Positions 24,712 to 37,960 are shown, numbered from the stretch's first letter. The stretch: 64,000 bases of DNA from Nothopassalora personata (GCA_033816765.1 CM066294.1:1674001-1738000); one strand, 5' to 3'. Numbers and translations are program-made. The notes: generated from the letters alone by a model not told the origin.

Positions 24712-25142
24712 CGCGCTCTGCGGGGCGGGGCGGCAAGGCCAAACGACCCGATATTGTGGTTGTGGTGGTGTTGCTGCTGCTGTGATGTCGATGTGGTTGC
24801 GATAGAAGGAGTGAATTTCGCAAAGGGGAAGAATCCGCATGCGTGGTTGACATGTGCACAATAAGCGGGTGTTATTATTGTTGATCCTGCAGGCGTTATC
24901 GGCACAAGCCGAGACTAGCGCGTTATCACATGTGTACATTCACACCTCATTCACATTTTGCGCGTCGTGCACCGCCAGCTCCAGCCGGCGATTCCGGCCC
25001 TGCTATTTGGCGATACTGTGGACTGTGAACACTCCTCGCGGCACCCTGATATGAACTCGTATATACTCGATCTGTCGCTATGCGTCGTGCGGTGTGCAAT
25101 CCCAGAAGCTGTGCTGTCGCTTCATTCTACTCATCGTGTAGC
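24712..25142. other. Intergenic
   Basis: Lies between the start of the unknown gene and the 3' end of the GH47 gene. No gene is seen. Confidence 0.45.
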
Positions 25143-26877
25143 CTATATCGGTGTCCCAGCAACCTTAAGAGGATGCGCCTCAGTGTTGTATACAAACTGA
25201 TTCTTCCCCTCGTAGTTCACCTGCCACTCCCGATCCTCCGCGTGAATCAGGTAGCTGTACTTCAGAACCTCCGCGAACCTATACGAACAGGAATTGTTAG
25301 TCAAGGCACTGAACAATGCGGCAGCCGTTTCAACGTCTGGCGACGAGCGCGAAGCGGAGCGCCCGCCTCTCAAAGACTTACCAAAAGCTCTCCTGGAAAT
25401 TCATGAACCCTCCCCCACCAGCTGCATTCACATCATTGATGCTCGAAAAGCCACTTCCTACCCTCGTGGTAGCATTAATAGCCTGAATAGCACTCCAAGC
25501 ATAATCCTGATACTTCCTATCCCCCGTAACGCGATAAGCATAATAGAAACTCTCAATCACCTCCGGCCTCAAGATGTAGTTCCCATTGCTAATCCAGAAA
25601 CCCGCACGCTCGTAGAACTCTGTCTGGTTGGCCGGAAGCGAGGACGTATTCCAGCTAAAAGACTCCGGACCGATACCAGTCAATGTCTGGGAGTATGTAT
25701 CCTCGCAAGAGTCGACGAGTTGCAGGCCGAAGTCTGTGTATTTCTGCTCCTGCAGAACAATACCGCCGAGGAGGTAGTTACCGCCGTCGAAGCAGGCCAA
25801 GTGCTGCGAACTGTTAATCGTCCTGGTACCTTGGTAAGCGGCGAGGAAGGTCAGATCGGGGCGGGATGAGGGGTGGGAGGCGAGGTATCGGATGCTGCTG
25901 TCTGCGGCCAACACCCAACTATTCTCGGATTAGCAACCGTTGACGAGACTAGGTGTAGCTTGCACTCACCGATCCCGATACTCTGCAAATCTGCTCGTGT
26001 CGTAAACAAACATCTTAATCAGGTACTCGTAGAAGCTATCGGTGCCGCCATTCCAGCCTCCGGAGTTGTGGACGAAAGAGCCATTCTCAATCGCGACGTC
26101 TGAGCCAACCATACCAGGGAAGGGCTCTGCGAAGGGCAACGGCCGTGGGTTGAGGAGATAGCTTTCTCCCTTCTGCGCAAGCTGCCCATACGTTTCATCT
26201 CCAGTCAAATCTGAAAGACGCGTCCACTCCAGCACGAGTGTACCGATCGTAGCAAGACCATTCGTAACGTCTCCAGTATTGCTTCTGTTGCTGAAGATCA
26301 AGTTATTGTACGGAATGCCAGTAGGTGTATCGAATGCATAGCTGAGGTTGTTCGCGAGGTTCCGAGCCTGGTCGAGTAAAGCCTGCACTTTCCTCTCATC
26401 GTCGACCAGGTCCTTGAGAGGTCCACTCAGAAGATCGTAACCAGAAAGCAAACCACCTAGGTATCGAATCGTAGTCTCGAACAAGCTCACTGACTCGTCG
26501 TCTGTGCTCACGCTCCAGTTGATGCTTGGGACATAATTGACAATCTGGTTGACAATCTCGCCGTCCTCCATGACCAAAGCGGTAGAAAGAGCATCTGCAG
26601 CGGAAGCACCCCATCCATTCCGGGAGTTGCTGAAGCCGTTGCTCACTGGCAGTAGTTCGTCATTGGGGAACGCGTATTTGTAGTAGCCGTTCCAAGCGAA
26701 CTCGAACATCTCCTTTACTGCCGCAGATCGTTCCTCGCGTTCCTGTTGTGATTCTCCATCCTGTGTTGCTCGTTGTCCATTCTGAGGCTTTCCGCTGCCA
26801 TAGGATGAAGGTTGCTCGAACTGTTGAGGAAGTGCTGCTACAGCAGTCGCTGCAACGATCAATGAAAAAGACCGCAT
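25143..26877 (-). CDS. Secreted GH47 alpha-1,2-mannosidase
   Basis: Class I inverting mannosidase that trims alpha-1,2-linked mannose from N-glycans, in the secretory pathway or extracellular. Exons (minus) are 26877-25970, 25918-25382 and 25278-25143, with introns of 51 and 103 bp; 526 residues. It begins with a signal peptide ([19 protein letters not shown]). Family blocks are clear: [58 protein letters not shown] and [13 protein letters not shown]. Near the end come [17 protein letters not shown] and then [12 protein letters not shown], which carries the Thr/Glu of the calcium site. The acidic catalytic residues expected in these blocks are present. The splice joins (YRDR-WVLAAD and [15 protein letters not shown]) restore continuous family sequence. 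Confidence 0.93.
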
Positions 26878-28029
26878 AGTGTATATTTAAACGTTAAAAT
26901 GCTCAAGCGGGCAATGACAATGGTGCTGCTGTGAGAAGCAGAAGAACAGTAGGTGAGGCGCGGGCCCGATGCGAAGTGCTTGCGAAGAGGATTGAAGGAC
27001 TCATCGTGGGTCAACAATGAAGTATATTCCAATCTACCGCATGACAGGTTAGGTACGACTCAGTATTCATCTCGTGCCGCATCCCTAACCCTTGTCAATA
27101 AATCGACGCCTGCGCTTTGGCGTCGTGCATGAGCGATTTTGTCTCCGAACCAGAGTGAGTGGTTCGTTGGGCATCGTCCCTCGAGCGTAACCAGCAAACG
27201 AGGCATAAGATCGTCATCATCTTCTCTTTTGAAGCTCTCCTTCCGATCCGTACCGGTCTTGTGCACCGTTATCGAATAGCGATCGTTTGTGCAGTTGCAG
27301 TGCGCGCTGGAGCGGAGTGGGGTGCGGGCGAGCAGGAAGGTGTAACCGTGAGAGCACAAAAGCATGATCCATCGATGGAACATGACCATCGTGCACCTTC
27401 AGGAACAGGTATCGATCTGCGCACCTCTATTTCATTAGCGGCTGTTCACAATCAGTCGGGACGTGGAGAAGATGTGGAGAAGCGCGAGAGCTGGGATCCG
27501 ATGTGAGCGTGTGATATGATGATCACAGCATAACTTCGTCTTTCTCGTTGACGAGCGGCAGTCATGAGCCACGATGTTCTGGCGACGTACCTGGCGGTGG
27601 TGGTTGCACGCGCACCGGGTGCACACAAAGCTCGTGAAGCTGTTGTGATCGAGGATGACGTTGTGAAAGGATGTGCCTGTCGGCAGTCAGCCGAGACTGC
27701 TGACGCCGATCTGAAAGCATGTGCCTGTCGGCAACCCAGCCGAGATTGCGGAAGTCGATCTGATTGACGGTACACAGGGACAATCCTGGCGAAAGCAAAG
27801 GCAGACGGGACGACGCAAGAGGCGAGTTCAAAACTCCCCGAAGCTCATCCTTCGACGTCGTTTAGATGTGAACATGAGAATGGGAAAGTTGCGATTGCTG
27901 CATTGATGTCAAGAATATATGCTGTCCAGATTTGTGCCAAAGTCGCACAACACGTGCTTTCACATGCCGCCTGTTCAACCATGTACAAGACGTGTTGAGA
28001 CCACAAGATTGGGTGTCTCTTCCATGCAG
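26878..28029. other. Intergenic
   Basis: Promoter side of the GH47 gene and 3' side of the kinase gene. No gene is supported. It contains the 48/49-bp tandem duplication listed separately. Confidence 0.45.
27665..27761. repeat. Two-copy 48/49-bp tandem repeat
   Basis: Two adjacent imperfect copies, 27665-27712 and 27713-27761. They share a block beginning gaaag.atgtgcctgtcggc and ending cgatct. No coding meaning is evident. Confidence 0.75.
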
Positions 28030-29795
28030 TCAACCGTCAAGCATGAATTCGTCGTCGTCGAGCAGGCTTTTGCTTGCAACGAAGCTGAAGCCACCGAATG
28101 GGTTGCTCTCGGCTGCGATGTATGGATCATCGCAATCGTCGCCGAACGGCTTGCTGGAGCGAGTGACTACGGGACTAAGTGGCAGGTCCGTAAAGTCGCT
28201 GCTGAAGTTCTCGGCCAGCTCTGGATCGGTGACAACAGGCCGGATGGGCTGTGATCTGTCAGTATATGCATCGCGAAAGCACAGCGCCGGGTACTTACTG
28301 GCTCAACCTCACGCCTCTCGAGCTTCTTCCAGTCGATTTTCCTGAAGAAACGGTGCGCCTTCAATGCCTTGACATCCTTGGAGCTTGCACCACCCAGACG
28401 CTTGTGTGGCTCTTTGCGCAGGAGGCGGGTCAGGAAATCCTTGGCGTCAGGACCAAGGAAGTACGGCAGCTGCAACTTCTGCTTGAGAATGTTCTGCTGG
28501 ATCTTGGTGTGGTTGCCGCCGCCAAACGGGGGCTTTCCGGTGAGCAAGTCGCACGCGATGGCGCCTAATCCCCACCAGTCGACCGAGAAGTCATACCCTT
28601 TGCCCTCGATGACTTCAGGTGCCATGTACTCGATAGTGCCAAGAAAGCTGTTTGCGCGAGATCCCTCATCGTCATCGTCAAGAGCGACCTTGGAAAGACC
28701 GAAGTCGGTAAGTAGCAGGTGACCCTCAGCATCAAGCAGACAGTTCTCCGGCTTGAGATCGCGATAGATTACACGAACGTTGTGGTGCAGATGCTCTAAA
28801 GCCAGGACCATTTCCGCCAGGTAGAAACCCGCCACGTCCTCGGAGAACATTCTTTCCATCGCCAGATGCGTGAACAGTTCGCCCCCTTGCGCGTACTCCA
28901 GAATAAGATACAGCTTCTCCTGATCTTGGAAAGCATAGAACAGCTTGACCACAAAGGGATGGCGATTTACAGACTCGAGAATCGTGCGCTCGGTACGGGT
29001 CTGCTCGATCAGACGTTTGTGCACCGTGAGACTCGCCTTCTTGAACTGCTTCTGCGCGTACAGTCGACCGCTTGCCTGCTGTCGTACAAGATGCACAGTA
29101 CCAAACGCGCCTTTACCAAGACATCGCAGAGGCTCAAAGTCGTCGGCCTGCATTTTCCTGTGGATTGAGCCAGTGCGCAAGCCTCCCTCGATGGCTTGCG
29201 AGGCATAGAGTGGTGTGGCTGACCCAGCCTCCGGACTGATGAAGTCTTGGTCGAGAGGCACATGGTATGCCTCCATCTCGGTCTTGTCGCCATCGCTCCC
29301 ACGTGAAGACGGTGTCGCTAGACCACTTTCGCAATCCGACTTGCTGCTCATGACTCGAGCCAGGCTTGGCATTTTGGCGTGTTCGTCGAGGTCGAGAGCG
29401 TCTAGGCGAGCCTTCAAGGCGCTGATCTTCCCAGGCGTGGCCGGGTGCAGTGCAGGGCTTGATGCGACACTTGAGAAGTCTTGCATTCTCGCCGCACCAA
29501 AACGGGGTGTGCCAATTGCAGAAGCATCTGACTCCTCGCCGCCTGAAGTGACGGGCGTCTGAAAGCCTTTGATCACGTTCACGGCTGGCGCCGCGGGCTG
29601 CATGCCTTTCTTCTTGTTCTTCCTGCGCTTCTTTGCCTTCTCTCGAAGTGCCTCGTGGTCCAGCTTCGGGATTGGGATTCTGTCTGCTTCGGGAGGTACC
29701 TCGCGGGGGCGCAGAGAGCTGATGCTTATGGGCGGCGATTGCTCTATTTCGAGCGCATGGCCGCTGCTGATCTCGATGTCCATGCCAGGCATCAT
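28030..29795 (-). CDS. AGC-family Ser/Thr kinase, S6K/Psk1-like
   Basis: Protein kinase of the AGC group, most like the fungal ribosomal-S6-kinase branch (Psk1), which acts downstream of TORC1. Exons (minus) are 29795-28299 and 28248-28030; the 50-bp intron is 28249-28298. The product is about 571 residues. The N-terminal 215 residues are disordered, with a Lys-rich patch. The kinase domain starts at about residue 220: LGKGAFGTVHLV (P-loop), YAQKQFKK (Lys), YRDLKPENCLL (catalytic loop), LTDFGLS and FLGTIEYMAPEV (activation loop). The second exon adds the AGC tail: IRPVVTDPELAENFSSDF, then the hydrophobic motif NPFGGFSFV with its phosphorylatable Ser. The start is uncertain. The frame extends 13 codons upstream to a GTG at 29834, and a short 5' exon could precede it. 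Confidence 0.9.
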
Positions 29796-31265
29796 AGCAA
29801 GCTCCTTCGAGTCGTCGTGTTTACGCTTCTGCACAGATCTGGCGCTTGTTTTGTGCAGCGATTCTAACTATCGCATTAAGAGACCTTGCTAGTGGCCCTC
29901 ATTCGTTTGCTTGTGCAAACAGCTCACCCAAAGAGAAATGTATTGGTGTTGACCAGCTCTTCCGGACAAATCCAGTATACCAGAGCCAGTATGGGTACAG
30001 TTTTCGCCCACCTTGAAGGATCAGACCTCTACGATGGGCCAAAGACCGCTAGCCAGAGGCGCGTGGTGAAGCTCGAGTCGGTCTGCGGCAGTCCAGCGAC
30101 GCGTGCTGAGACGGGTGCGAGAAGGTCGCCGTGTGTGGTGAACGAGGAAGCGGTAGGAGTCGAGTAGCCCATCGATCGTGGTATACTTGGTATCGGGATT
30201 GTCTATGATGATGTCGTCAGGTGTGTTCCTGACGAGTGATTGTCTTGGTGGTTGTTGGTGTTTTGGCGTGAGCACCATCTGCCAACCACTTTTCGCAGAA
30301 GAAGTCGTCCATTTCCGGACACGCTAGAGCTACTATGGATATCTCCACAACGACCTGCACCGTTGTGTGTACCACACATCGTGGGACTCTTTCGCACGTG
30401 CACCTTGCTCGTGCGCGACATATCGTTGTTTACCGAAATCATGCTGGCGGCAACCTGCAGCTGCAATGCCATCATCGACATTCAGCATGCTGGGTAATAG
30501 TGTCAGTGTGCGCAGACTGGAAGCCTGTGCTCCCAGTCGAAGATGCATATGCGGAAGGTGAGACAGCACAAAATAGACGAGCGCTTCATTGGTCCTCAGT
30601 GTGGACGTCTATATATCTTTCGCCAGGCATGCTGTCGATCGGGAATTAATTGCAGGTCTCTCCAACCCGTTTTCCCGTAATGACAATGAAGGGAGAGAAG
30701 GTGGAAGGCTCGGACCTGTGGTATTGCAACCGAAGCACCGCATTTCTGCGATGTGGTGACTGGGCTTACAGTGGCATCGACGCTGGGCTGCATTGGGTTG
30801 GTTGAGGATGAACTGAGTCATTGAATGGCAGACAGTACATATCATGACAGGGAAGTGACGGCGAGAACCATGAAATGGAGCAGTTTTTAGGGCAGATGGT
30901 TGCCTCGATCATGCTGCAATGATGGGCAGGCTATAATGCAACTGCTCGAACGCTTGGCTATTTCGCGGTGTGACGGATTCCACTCAATTGCATCCGGCAG
31001 TCAGGAGCGGCATTGTAACCAAGCGTGTACGTGAGCTATACGCGATGAGCTCAGACAAGAGACGAAGTCTTGATCGTGTACTTTAAGTATATACACGATA
31101 CCAATATCTTCGCCTTTCACTGTTTCGTACCACCACTTCCTTTGTCCAATCATCAGCTCGGGGTGGGTCCTTTGTTCGAACTGCACTTCACATGCCTTCC
31201 TCGACCATGTCAGTGAAACAAACATTCGTGAAAACCCCGTGATGAGCTGAAAGTGTCTTTCCACA
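29796..31265. other. Divergent intergenic region
   Basis: Upstream region shared by the kinase (minus) and trimethyllysine dioxygenase (plus). It contains several short frames, including an 85-codon minus-strand frame at 30021-30278 that starts with ATG and could be an upstream ORF in the kinase leader. No gene is supported. Confidence 0.45.
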
Positions 31266-32846
31266 ATGTCCAGTCTCCGATTCGCTCTTCGGGGTGCAAC
31301 AAGGTACCACCACGTCTTCTTCATGACCTCTCGGACTCTGTTCCTTGGCTGACCAGGGCAGGAAGCACCTCGGCCGTCATTTTGGGAGGAACATCCTCAC
31401 GTCTCAATCATCGACGCAAATACATCGGAGTAGTCCAAATATTCGACAACTCAATACAACGACTGCAAAGGCAGAGCCTGCACCATTCACGCGTAGCCTC
31501 AGACTTGGTCAAGATGCTCCTTTCGAACGTACTGTGGCACAGCCAAAAGCATTTCTGGCAACGGCGAAGCCAGATCATTTGGTGAATGCCAACTATCTTG
31601 CTGTGAGGATGTCTTTGAGCTGGATTTATGTCACCATGCTGACTTGACTCAGCATCCTATCCCGCGGTTCCACGGCGAAGGAGTTCCAGAACTATCCCTG
31701 CAATTCAACGATGGCAAGCTACAATTCTATAACGAAGCCGACAACCACACCACGACAATATCAGGACGTTGGTTGCGTGATAACTGTTCTTGTTCACAAT
31801 GCCGGAACACCGACACTGCTCAGCGCCAGATCAACGTGTTGAAAGGCAACGTCAATACAGAAGTCACTAGTTGCGATCTCTCTGGTCCCAGCGACAGCAC
31901 AGTCACGGTAACTTTTGGCGATGGCCACAAGAGCGAAATTCCAGTGTCCTCGATTCTGAAGCGACGAGGCCACAGAATGACCCAAACACGCTACGGTCTA
32001 ACACCCATCACGATCTGGCAGGCCGACATCGCCAAATCGCCACCTTCAGTATCATACTCCAACGTGAACGACAGTTCCGGCATGGCCTCCCTCTTGACTC
32101 AAATCCGCACTCACGGCTTCTGCTTCATCAAAGACATGCCCGCCACGCCCGAAGCTACCGAGGCTCTATTGAAGTCTATAGGTCCCATCCGCGAAACACA
32201 CTACGGCGGTTTCTACGACTTCACCTCAGACCTGTCATTGAAAGACACAGCATACACATCAGAAGCTCTCGAACCTCACACCGACAACACCTACTTCACC
32301 GAGCCTGCAGGCCTGCAAGCACTCCACATGCTCTCCCATACCGACGGGAGCGGTGGCGAATCGAGTCTAGTCGACGGCTTTGGTGCTGCCACGCAGCTGT
32401 ACGTCGAAGATCGCGAAGCATACACCGTCCTCGCGGAAACAGCAGTCTATGCTCACGCATCAGGAAACGAAGGGATTTCCATTCAACCTGCTCACGCCTT
32501 TCCGACGCTGTCCCACGATCCTGAAGGCGGGTACTTGACGCAAGTTCGCTGGAATAATGCCGACCGTGCAGGAGTCGCAGCCGATTTCAAGGATGTGGAG
32601 AGATGGTATGATGCTGCTGCGAAGTTCGATGCAATTCTGAATGATGAGAAGAACATGTATTGGTTCCGGCTGGAGCCGGGAACGATGGTAATCTTCGACA
32701 ACTGGAGGGTTCTGCACGGAAGAGCGTCTTTCACGGGGAAGAGGAGGATGTGTGGCGGATATATCCCAAGAGATGATTTTATCAGTAAGTATAGAAGCGT
32801 GGCGCTCAGTAAAGAGGACGTAGCGTTTTCGACGGTAACAGGGTAG
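31266..32846 (+). CDS. Trimethyllysine dioxygenase
   Basis: Fe(II)/2-oxoglutarate oxygenase that hydroxylates N6-trimethyllysine, the first step of carnitine synthesis, normally in mitochondria. Exons are 31266-31303, 31362-31581 and 31653-32846; introns 58 and 71 bp; 483 residues. The first ~70 residues are Arg/Ser-rich and look like a mitochondrial leader. The N-terminal zinc-type module reads WLRDNCSCSQCRN. The iron ligands are the His and Asp of PHTDNTYFTEPAGLQ and the distal His of NWRVLHGRASFTGKRR, whose Arg binds 2-oxoglutarate. The HTDNTYF form favours trimethyllysine over gamma-butyrobetaine as substrate. The first two exons rest on splice logic only; the catalytic exon is certain. 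Confidence 0.88.
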
Positions 32847-32950
32847 GATGTGAGGACGATGAAGGGACAGATAGAATCGATGAGGTTGTGAAGCCGTTAT
32901 TCGTGAGCTCATGTGCGCTCCACACTGCTAGCTCATCCCATCTGCACCCT

Positions 32951-34029
32951 TTATCCAACAACCCTGGGCCACCCATCCTCAAACTTCAACTTATTCCACC
33001 CGAAGAAGAAATCATCGTATGCGTAACTCACACTCGGCCTCACATAATGATAGTAGATCACTGGCGTCCTCAACTTCGCGTCATACATAACTCCCTGTCC
33101 ACCCGGGGCATAAACATCCCCATGACTCCCCAGCAGTAACGTCCCACCATTTCCAGTCAGACAGTCGCGTCCCTGCTGGTCCACGAAGCCTCCACTCGCC
33201 TGCGAAGACCTACAGACTAAGATGTGATATTCTTCGCCGGCTGGTGCAAGGCCGGAACCCTGGCCAGGTTCATTGCAGCAGTTTCCGCCGGAGAGGAAGA
33301 GGTAGTGGTAATCACCCCAGAAGAATTGGTATGCGCCTTCCTGGGCTCCTGCCGTGAGGCCCGCGGGGCGGGGGGTGGTGTTTTGGGCGATGTGTGTAGG
33401 CTCGCCGGAAACCTTCAGCAACGAGGCTTCAACGCTGAATTGGAAGATGTCCTGCCAGAAGGATCCGAAGTTCAGGACGCGAGGGCCGCCGCTGGGGAAG
33501 TAGAGGTTCGCATCTATGCGATTGTAGTTTGGTGATTTTGGAATGCCGACGGACCCGTGATCGGTCCAGGAGCCGGGGTCGAGGGAAGATGATGTTGCGA
33601 CGCCAATGTCCGAGTTCATGGATCCGATGACGGAGACGGAGTAGTAGAGGTAGTAGAGGTCTCGGTAGTGGAAGAGGTTGGGAGCCTATTTCGTTCACCG
33701 TCAGTTCCGGACGAGTGTTGCAGGTTTCCTGTGCATACCCATAAATCCTTGTTCCCTGGCAGGTCGATGATTGAGCCATTGGGAAGGGCTGGGCCTTGAT
33801 CTGTCCATGGACCTTCGATACTTGGGGCTGTAGCTGTGTGGAGGCCATCGTTGGTTGTGAAGCGGTAGTAGGTGTCTGTGTCTTCACGATAGATTACTGC
33901 GGGATCGTGAAGGCGGCCTTGACATTTGCCTGAGCAGGCGCCGACGGCAGGGTAATCTCGTTTTAGAACAGGGGATGTTATGATGAGGGCAGGGAAAAGG
34001 AACAATGCTCGGAGAAGTATGGACGCCAT
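32951..34029 (-). CDS. Secreted GH43 endo-arabinanase-like enzyme
   Basis: Probable arabinan endo-1,5-alpha-L-arabinosidase acting on plant pectin side chains. Exons (minus) are 34029-33739 and 33685-32951; the intron is 53 bp; 341 residues. It starts with a hydrophobic signal peptide (LLRALFLFPALIITSPVLKR). Five-bladed beta-propeller motifs are visible: RLHDPAVIYRE with the catalytic-base Asp, YYLYYSVSVIG, NYNRIDANLYF with the pKa-modulating Asp, and AQEGAYQFFWGDYHYLF with the general-acid Glu. Length matches single-domain GH43 arabinanases. It lies tail-to-tail with the trimethyllysine dioxygenase, about 100 bp apart, with no obvious functional tie. Confidence 0.9.
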
Positions 34030-35583
34030 GTTGTTTGTAGAGAGGCAAAGAGGTGCTGTCTAGCCAAAGTCATGAAGAAATGAGACTCGATACCCTCAAA
34101 CAAACCTACCTCTCCTTATAGCACATAAGCCGCTCGTGCCTATATCTGAACAACGAAGGCACGGCAAGGTTTGTATCCAACCTTACTCCCCACCTAACAG
34201 CATTGTTCCCACCATGGGATACTTGTCACCGCATTCTTGATGTACTTCATCAAACACGCGACCCGGACAGCGTCATTCCTGACTTGAGGGGTCCTTATGC
34301 GGCCTTGTGAGTGGCTCGTAGGAAGCGTTTCTTGACGTTCAACACGTGGATCCTGCGAGGTTCGCTGTCGACGGCTTGGCGTGGTCGGGGAACATGGAGA
34401 GATGTGGATGAATGACGCTCACCGACTCTGCAGACTGCTCATGTGGCCACCTCCGAACATGGAGTTGATGTAGAAAGAGGTGGTTGGTCATGAAGAAGGG
34501 GATGGTTCCCAAGCGGTGTTCTGTCGGGTATGAGCAGTGACTTCCTCCACCTTCCGAGGTCGATCTTGCGTTACTTGATGACTTTTGCTCTACAACACAT
34601 CACACGACCACGACCATCACTCTGTCCGGTACAGAGCAGATACCATTTAAATCCAACCAATAACCGACCCGACGATGATCGAGCACGTCGCGATGTGTCC
34701 TAGGTGTCTGCCAAACGCTCACAGCTGAGCTGTATGACGTTCCATGCGGAGCAATGTGGAAGACACATACCCACCGCTATGCTTACTTCCAAGCGATCCG
34801 GCCGTTTACAAGCTGCCTGTAGCAGATACTTCAAGCACCGTGCGTTGAGTATTCATGTCCCGCACAATACTGAGAGGGCAGAAAGAACAATCAAGAGCAG
34901 ATAAGGGAAGGACAGTACATCAAGCCCACGACAACTTCCCGTACAAGCATGAGGAAGACTTGCGTCGGTATCTATGGCCAGGACACTGTGGCGCCGTAGG
35001 TGACGCAGCGAGCAAGTACCACAAGGACAGTACGGCTCCATCCGAGGTCAGAGTCAGCGAGCTGCCCGATACCGCAGGCGCTGCAATGGCATCCCCAAGG
35101 AGACAGCGGCTGTCTTCCTGCTGAGCGATGGCTCGCAAGTCCACAGCAGACGCAGAGCAGCCACGCTTGGACATTTATATATCGTCTCCCACGGCGATCT
35201 GGTTCTCCTGACTTCATAAGGCAGTAAACACGATCGACGAGACATCACTTTCACGAGCAGAACACGATGTATGGGAAAGACCTCCTGCGTGTTACGGATG
35301 ATTGTGTGAGGTGGTTGATGGCCTCTCCAGAAGAGCGCACGCCTCTACATTTGGATGTTACGGGTGGGATTGAGTCAAAACTGGAACACCCAGGGAACTT
35401 CCGGAGGATGAAGCGTACAAATACGAATGAAAGACTTGGTTGGTGCAGATGAGACAGCAGCCGCAGTCTGTCCGTTCACGACCTGTGCTGTCAGCGGCCT
35501 CATGCAAGGTAGCATCTACTGACGAGGTTTCACCGCAAAGTAAGCAGACGCCCGATCTCACATTTCATGGAGTGTACCATACA
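34030..35583. other. 1.5-kb intergenic stretch
   Basis: Promoter region of the GH43 gene and 3' flank of the acyl-CoA lyase. I find no supported gene, repeat or RNA. Short frames near 34.85-35.45 kb lack coding character. Confidence 0.45.
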
Positions 35584-37458
35584 CTACAACTTTGCCTCCT
35601 TCTTCTTCGGCACCATATCCAACCACGAAAAATCCATCGGCAAATCGCTCTGCGGATCAACAATAACATTCACCACAACCGGAACCTTCGCCTCAAACCC
35701 TGTCCTCGTCGCCTCCACCAGCTCCTCTGGCGTCCTAGCACAAATTCCAATCCCTCCCGCCATTTCCGCAATCTTCTCATACTTGGTCTGATAACCCAAA
35801 CTCCACGCCGTCAGCCCCTTCCCATCAGTCGTCGTACCCTCAACCGTATTCCTCCTCCTCTCTTCCCACTTATCTTCCGCATCGGTGTCACCCCGGTACA
35901 GACCGGAATTGTTCATCACGAAGATCAGCACGTCCATCTGGAAGCGCGCCATGGTTTCCACTTCCATGGCTGAGAAGCCAAAGGCTGAATCGCCTTCAAT
36001 TGCCACAACTTTCTTCTTCCCGGATCCGCCAGCGTGGCCCTCGTGCGTGAGATTATAGGCTGTGTGGGCTGCGATGCAGTATCCCAGCCCTACACCCATG
36101 GTCGCGTAAGTCCCTGCGTCTAGACGAATCCGAGGATGTTCCATTGTGAAGATTGAGCGCGAGATGTCCATCGCGTTTGCGCCTTCACTGACATACACAA
36201 TATCGCCTTCAGAAGGGTTGGAGAGGGAGTTCAGAGTAGACTTGATGATTCCGAAAGCTTTCTCAAAAGGCATGGGGACTTTGTCAGATTTCGTTTTCGC
36301 CAGAGCTCTCTTCTCGTTGCGCTCTTTCGCATCGAGGAGAGTCTTCGCGAACGCGGAATCTTCCACGCCGGACCATTTCCAGATCCCCAATGTTTGAGAA
36401 ATCTGCTCGACGCAAAGAGCGACATCGCCAACGAGGCTGAGCGTTGGGTGCCCGCCGTTCTTACCGAGCTCGTCAGCTACTATGTCGATTTGGATGATTC
36501 TCGCGTGAGGGGACCACTTTGGTGGGAGGCCGAAGGAGAGGATCCAGTTTAGTTTTGCTCCCAGGACGAGGATTACGTCGGATTCTTTCAATGCTGTGGA
36601 GCGTGCGGCGGAGAAGTTGGCGGGGTGGGAGTCGGGGACGACGCCTTTACCCATTGGTGTCGGGACGAAGGGGATGCAGGTCTTGTTGACGAGGTCGATG
36701 ATTTGCTTCTCGGCTTGAGCGTATGCGGCGCCCTTGCCAATGACGATGAGGGGCGCTTTGGCGGACTTGATGGCGGCGGCGACGTCTTGAATTTTCTTTG
36801 GAGGTGCCACTGAGAGAGGTGCTTCTGTGAGTGCTGGAAGTCGATTGCGTGGTACGTCGTGGGTGCCCAGAATCAGGTTGGCAGGTAAGTCAACGAAGGC
36901 AGGTCCTGGACGGCCGAACCAGGCTGCACGATACGCATCTTTGATGAATTTGGGGATGAGGTCTGCCGACGGAGGGCGGCCTGCGAATTTCGCGTGAGGT
37001 GAAATAAGGGAGATGGCATCAACTTCTTGGAAAGCGTCTTTGCCCGCATTGTGCGTTTCGCTAGATCCAGAAAGCACCAGGAGCGGCCACGAGTTCGCGC
37101 TGGCGTGAGGAATCTGTTCCCAATCGTCAACATCACTTTCACATCGCATGCACATTTATTTGGGGGGGTTCTCCCTGACTCCTGCCATGACATGAAAGAC
37201 TCCAGGGCCTCCAACCGAAATGCACACGCCAGGCTTCCCAGTTAAATATCCATACGCCGTCGCTGCGTACACTGCAGCCTGCTCGTTGCGAAAGCTTATA
37301 AACCTCATGCCCAGGTACAGGCCCTCCTGCCCAATATCCGTCACGGGCAGGCCAGGAAGTCCAAAGATGACTTTGACTCCAAGATCTTGAAGGGCGTGGG
37401 CGATGATCTTGGCTCCATACGTGCCGGCGCCTTTGACAGCGTACTCTCCTGACGGCAT
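35584..37458 (-). CDS. 2-hydroxyacyl-CoA lyase / oxalyl-CoA decarboxylase family
   Basis: Thiamine-diphosphate enzyme that splits 2-hydroxyacyl-CoA to formyl-CoA and an aldehyde, or decarboxylates oxalyl-CoA; the two cannot be separated by eye. Exons (minus) are 37458-37180 and 37113-35584; intron 66 bp; 602 residues. The activating Glu is in [19 protein letters not shown]. The ThDP/Mg motif starts [19 protein letters not shown] and runs into NNSGLYRGD. Splicing (GTCAGG donor) joins GVFHVMAG to [16 protein letters not shown], the expected family sequence. The protein ends AKL, a plausible type-1 peroxisomal signal. It is followed upstream, on the same strand, by an acyl-CoA ligase, which could supply its CoA ester substrate. 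Confidence 0.9.
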
Positions 37459-37960
37459 GGTTGCGGCGATGGTCACAATCTTTCGAGAGGACTTTTGATG
37501 TCTGATGCAGTCCAGCTGCGTTCGTTCTATCTTGACATTGTAGTGAGAGGGGTTGTGTCGCGTCGCGTTGATACAATGGAGGTGACGATCGTTGAGCGTT
37601 GGCGGGGACAGCCCTTCCGAGGTCAGAGGTGAGATCCTGCATGAATGTGTGGCGCGAGACGAGGCCCGAGGGCTCGCTCCGCTACGCCGAATGTGGTAAT
37701 CGTTGATATCGATGTCATGAATGAAGACATGGATACGGAAACTGACAAGCGAGACTAGACTATGGGAAGGTCGTGCTGGGCTTGAGATGGTTGCCATTGT
37801 CGCCTTGTAAGGCGTTGAGGCGGTATGCCTAGAAGTCCGCGAGAAACGGAACAATATGTTGCCCAAGATCATGGGAGAGGTTGGCTTATTGGTATAGATC
37901 GTATTCAGCTCTAAGGGTTGGACGATACAGTCTTACAACAGTCTTCTTCATGATGCCCCG
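37459..37960. other. Intergenic
   Basis: Spacer between two minus-strand genes, carrying the promoter of the lyase. The lyase frame stays open upstream to 37872, but that part is not family-like and probably untranslated. Confidence 0.45.
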
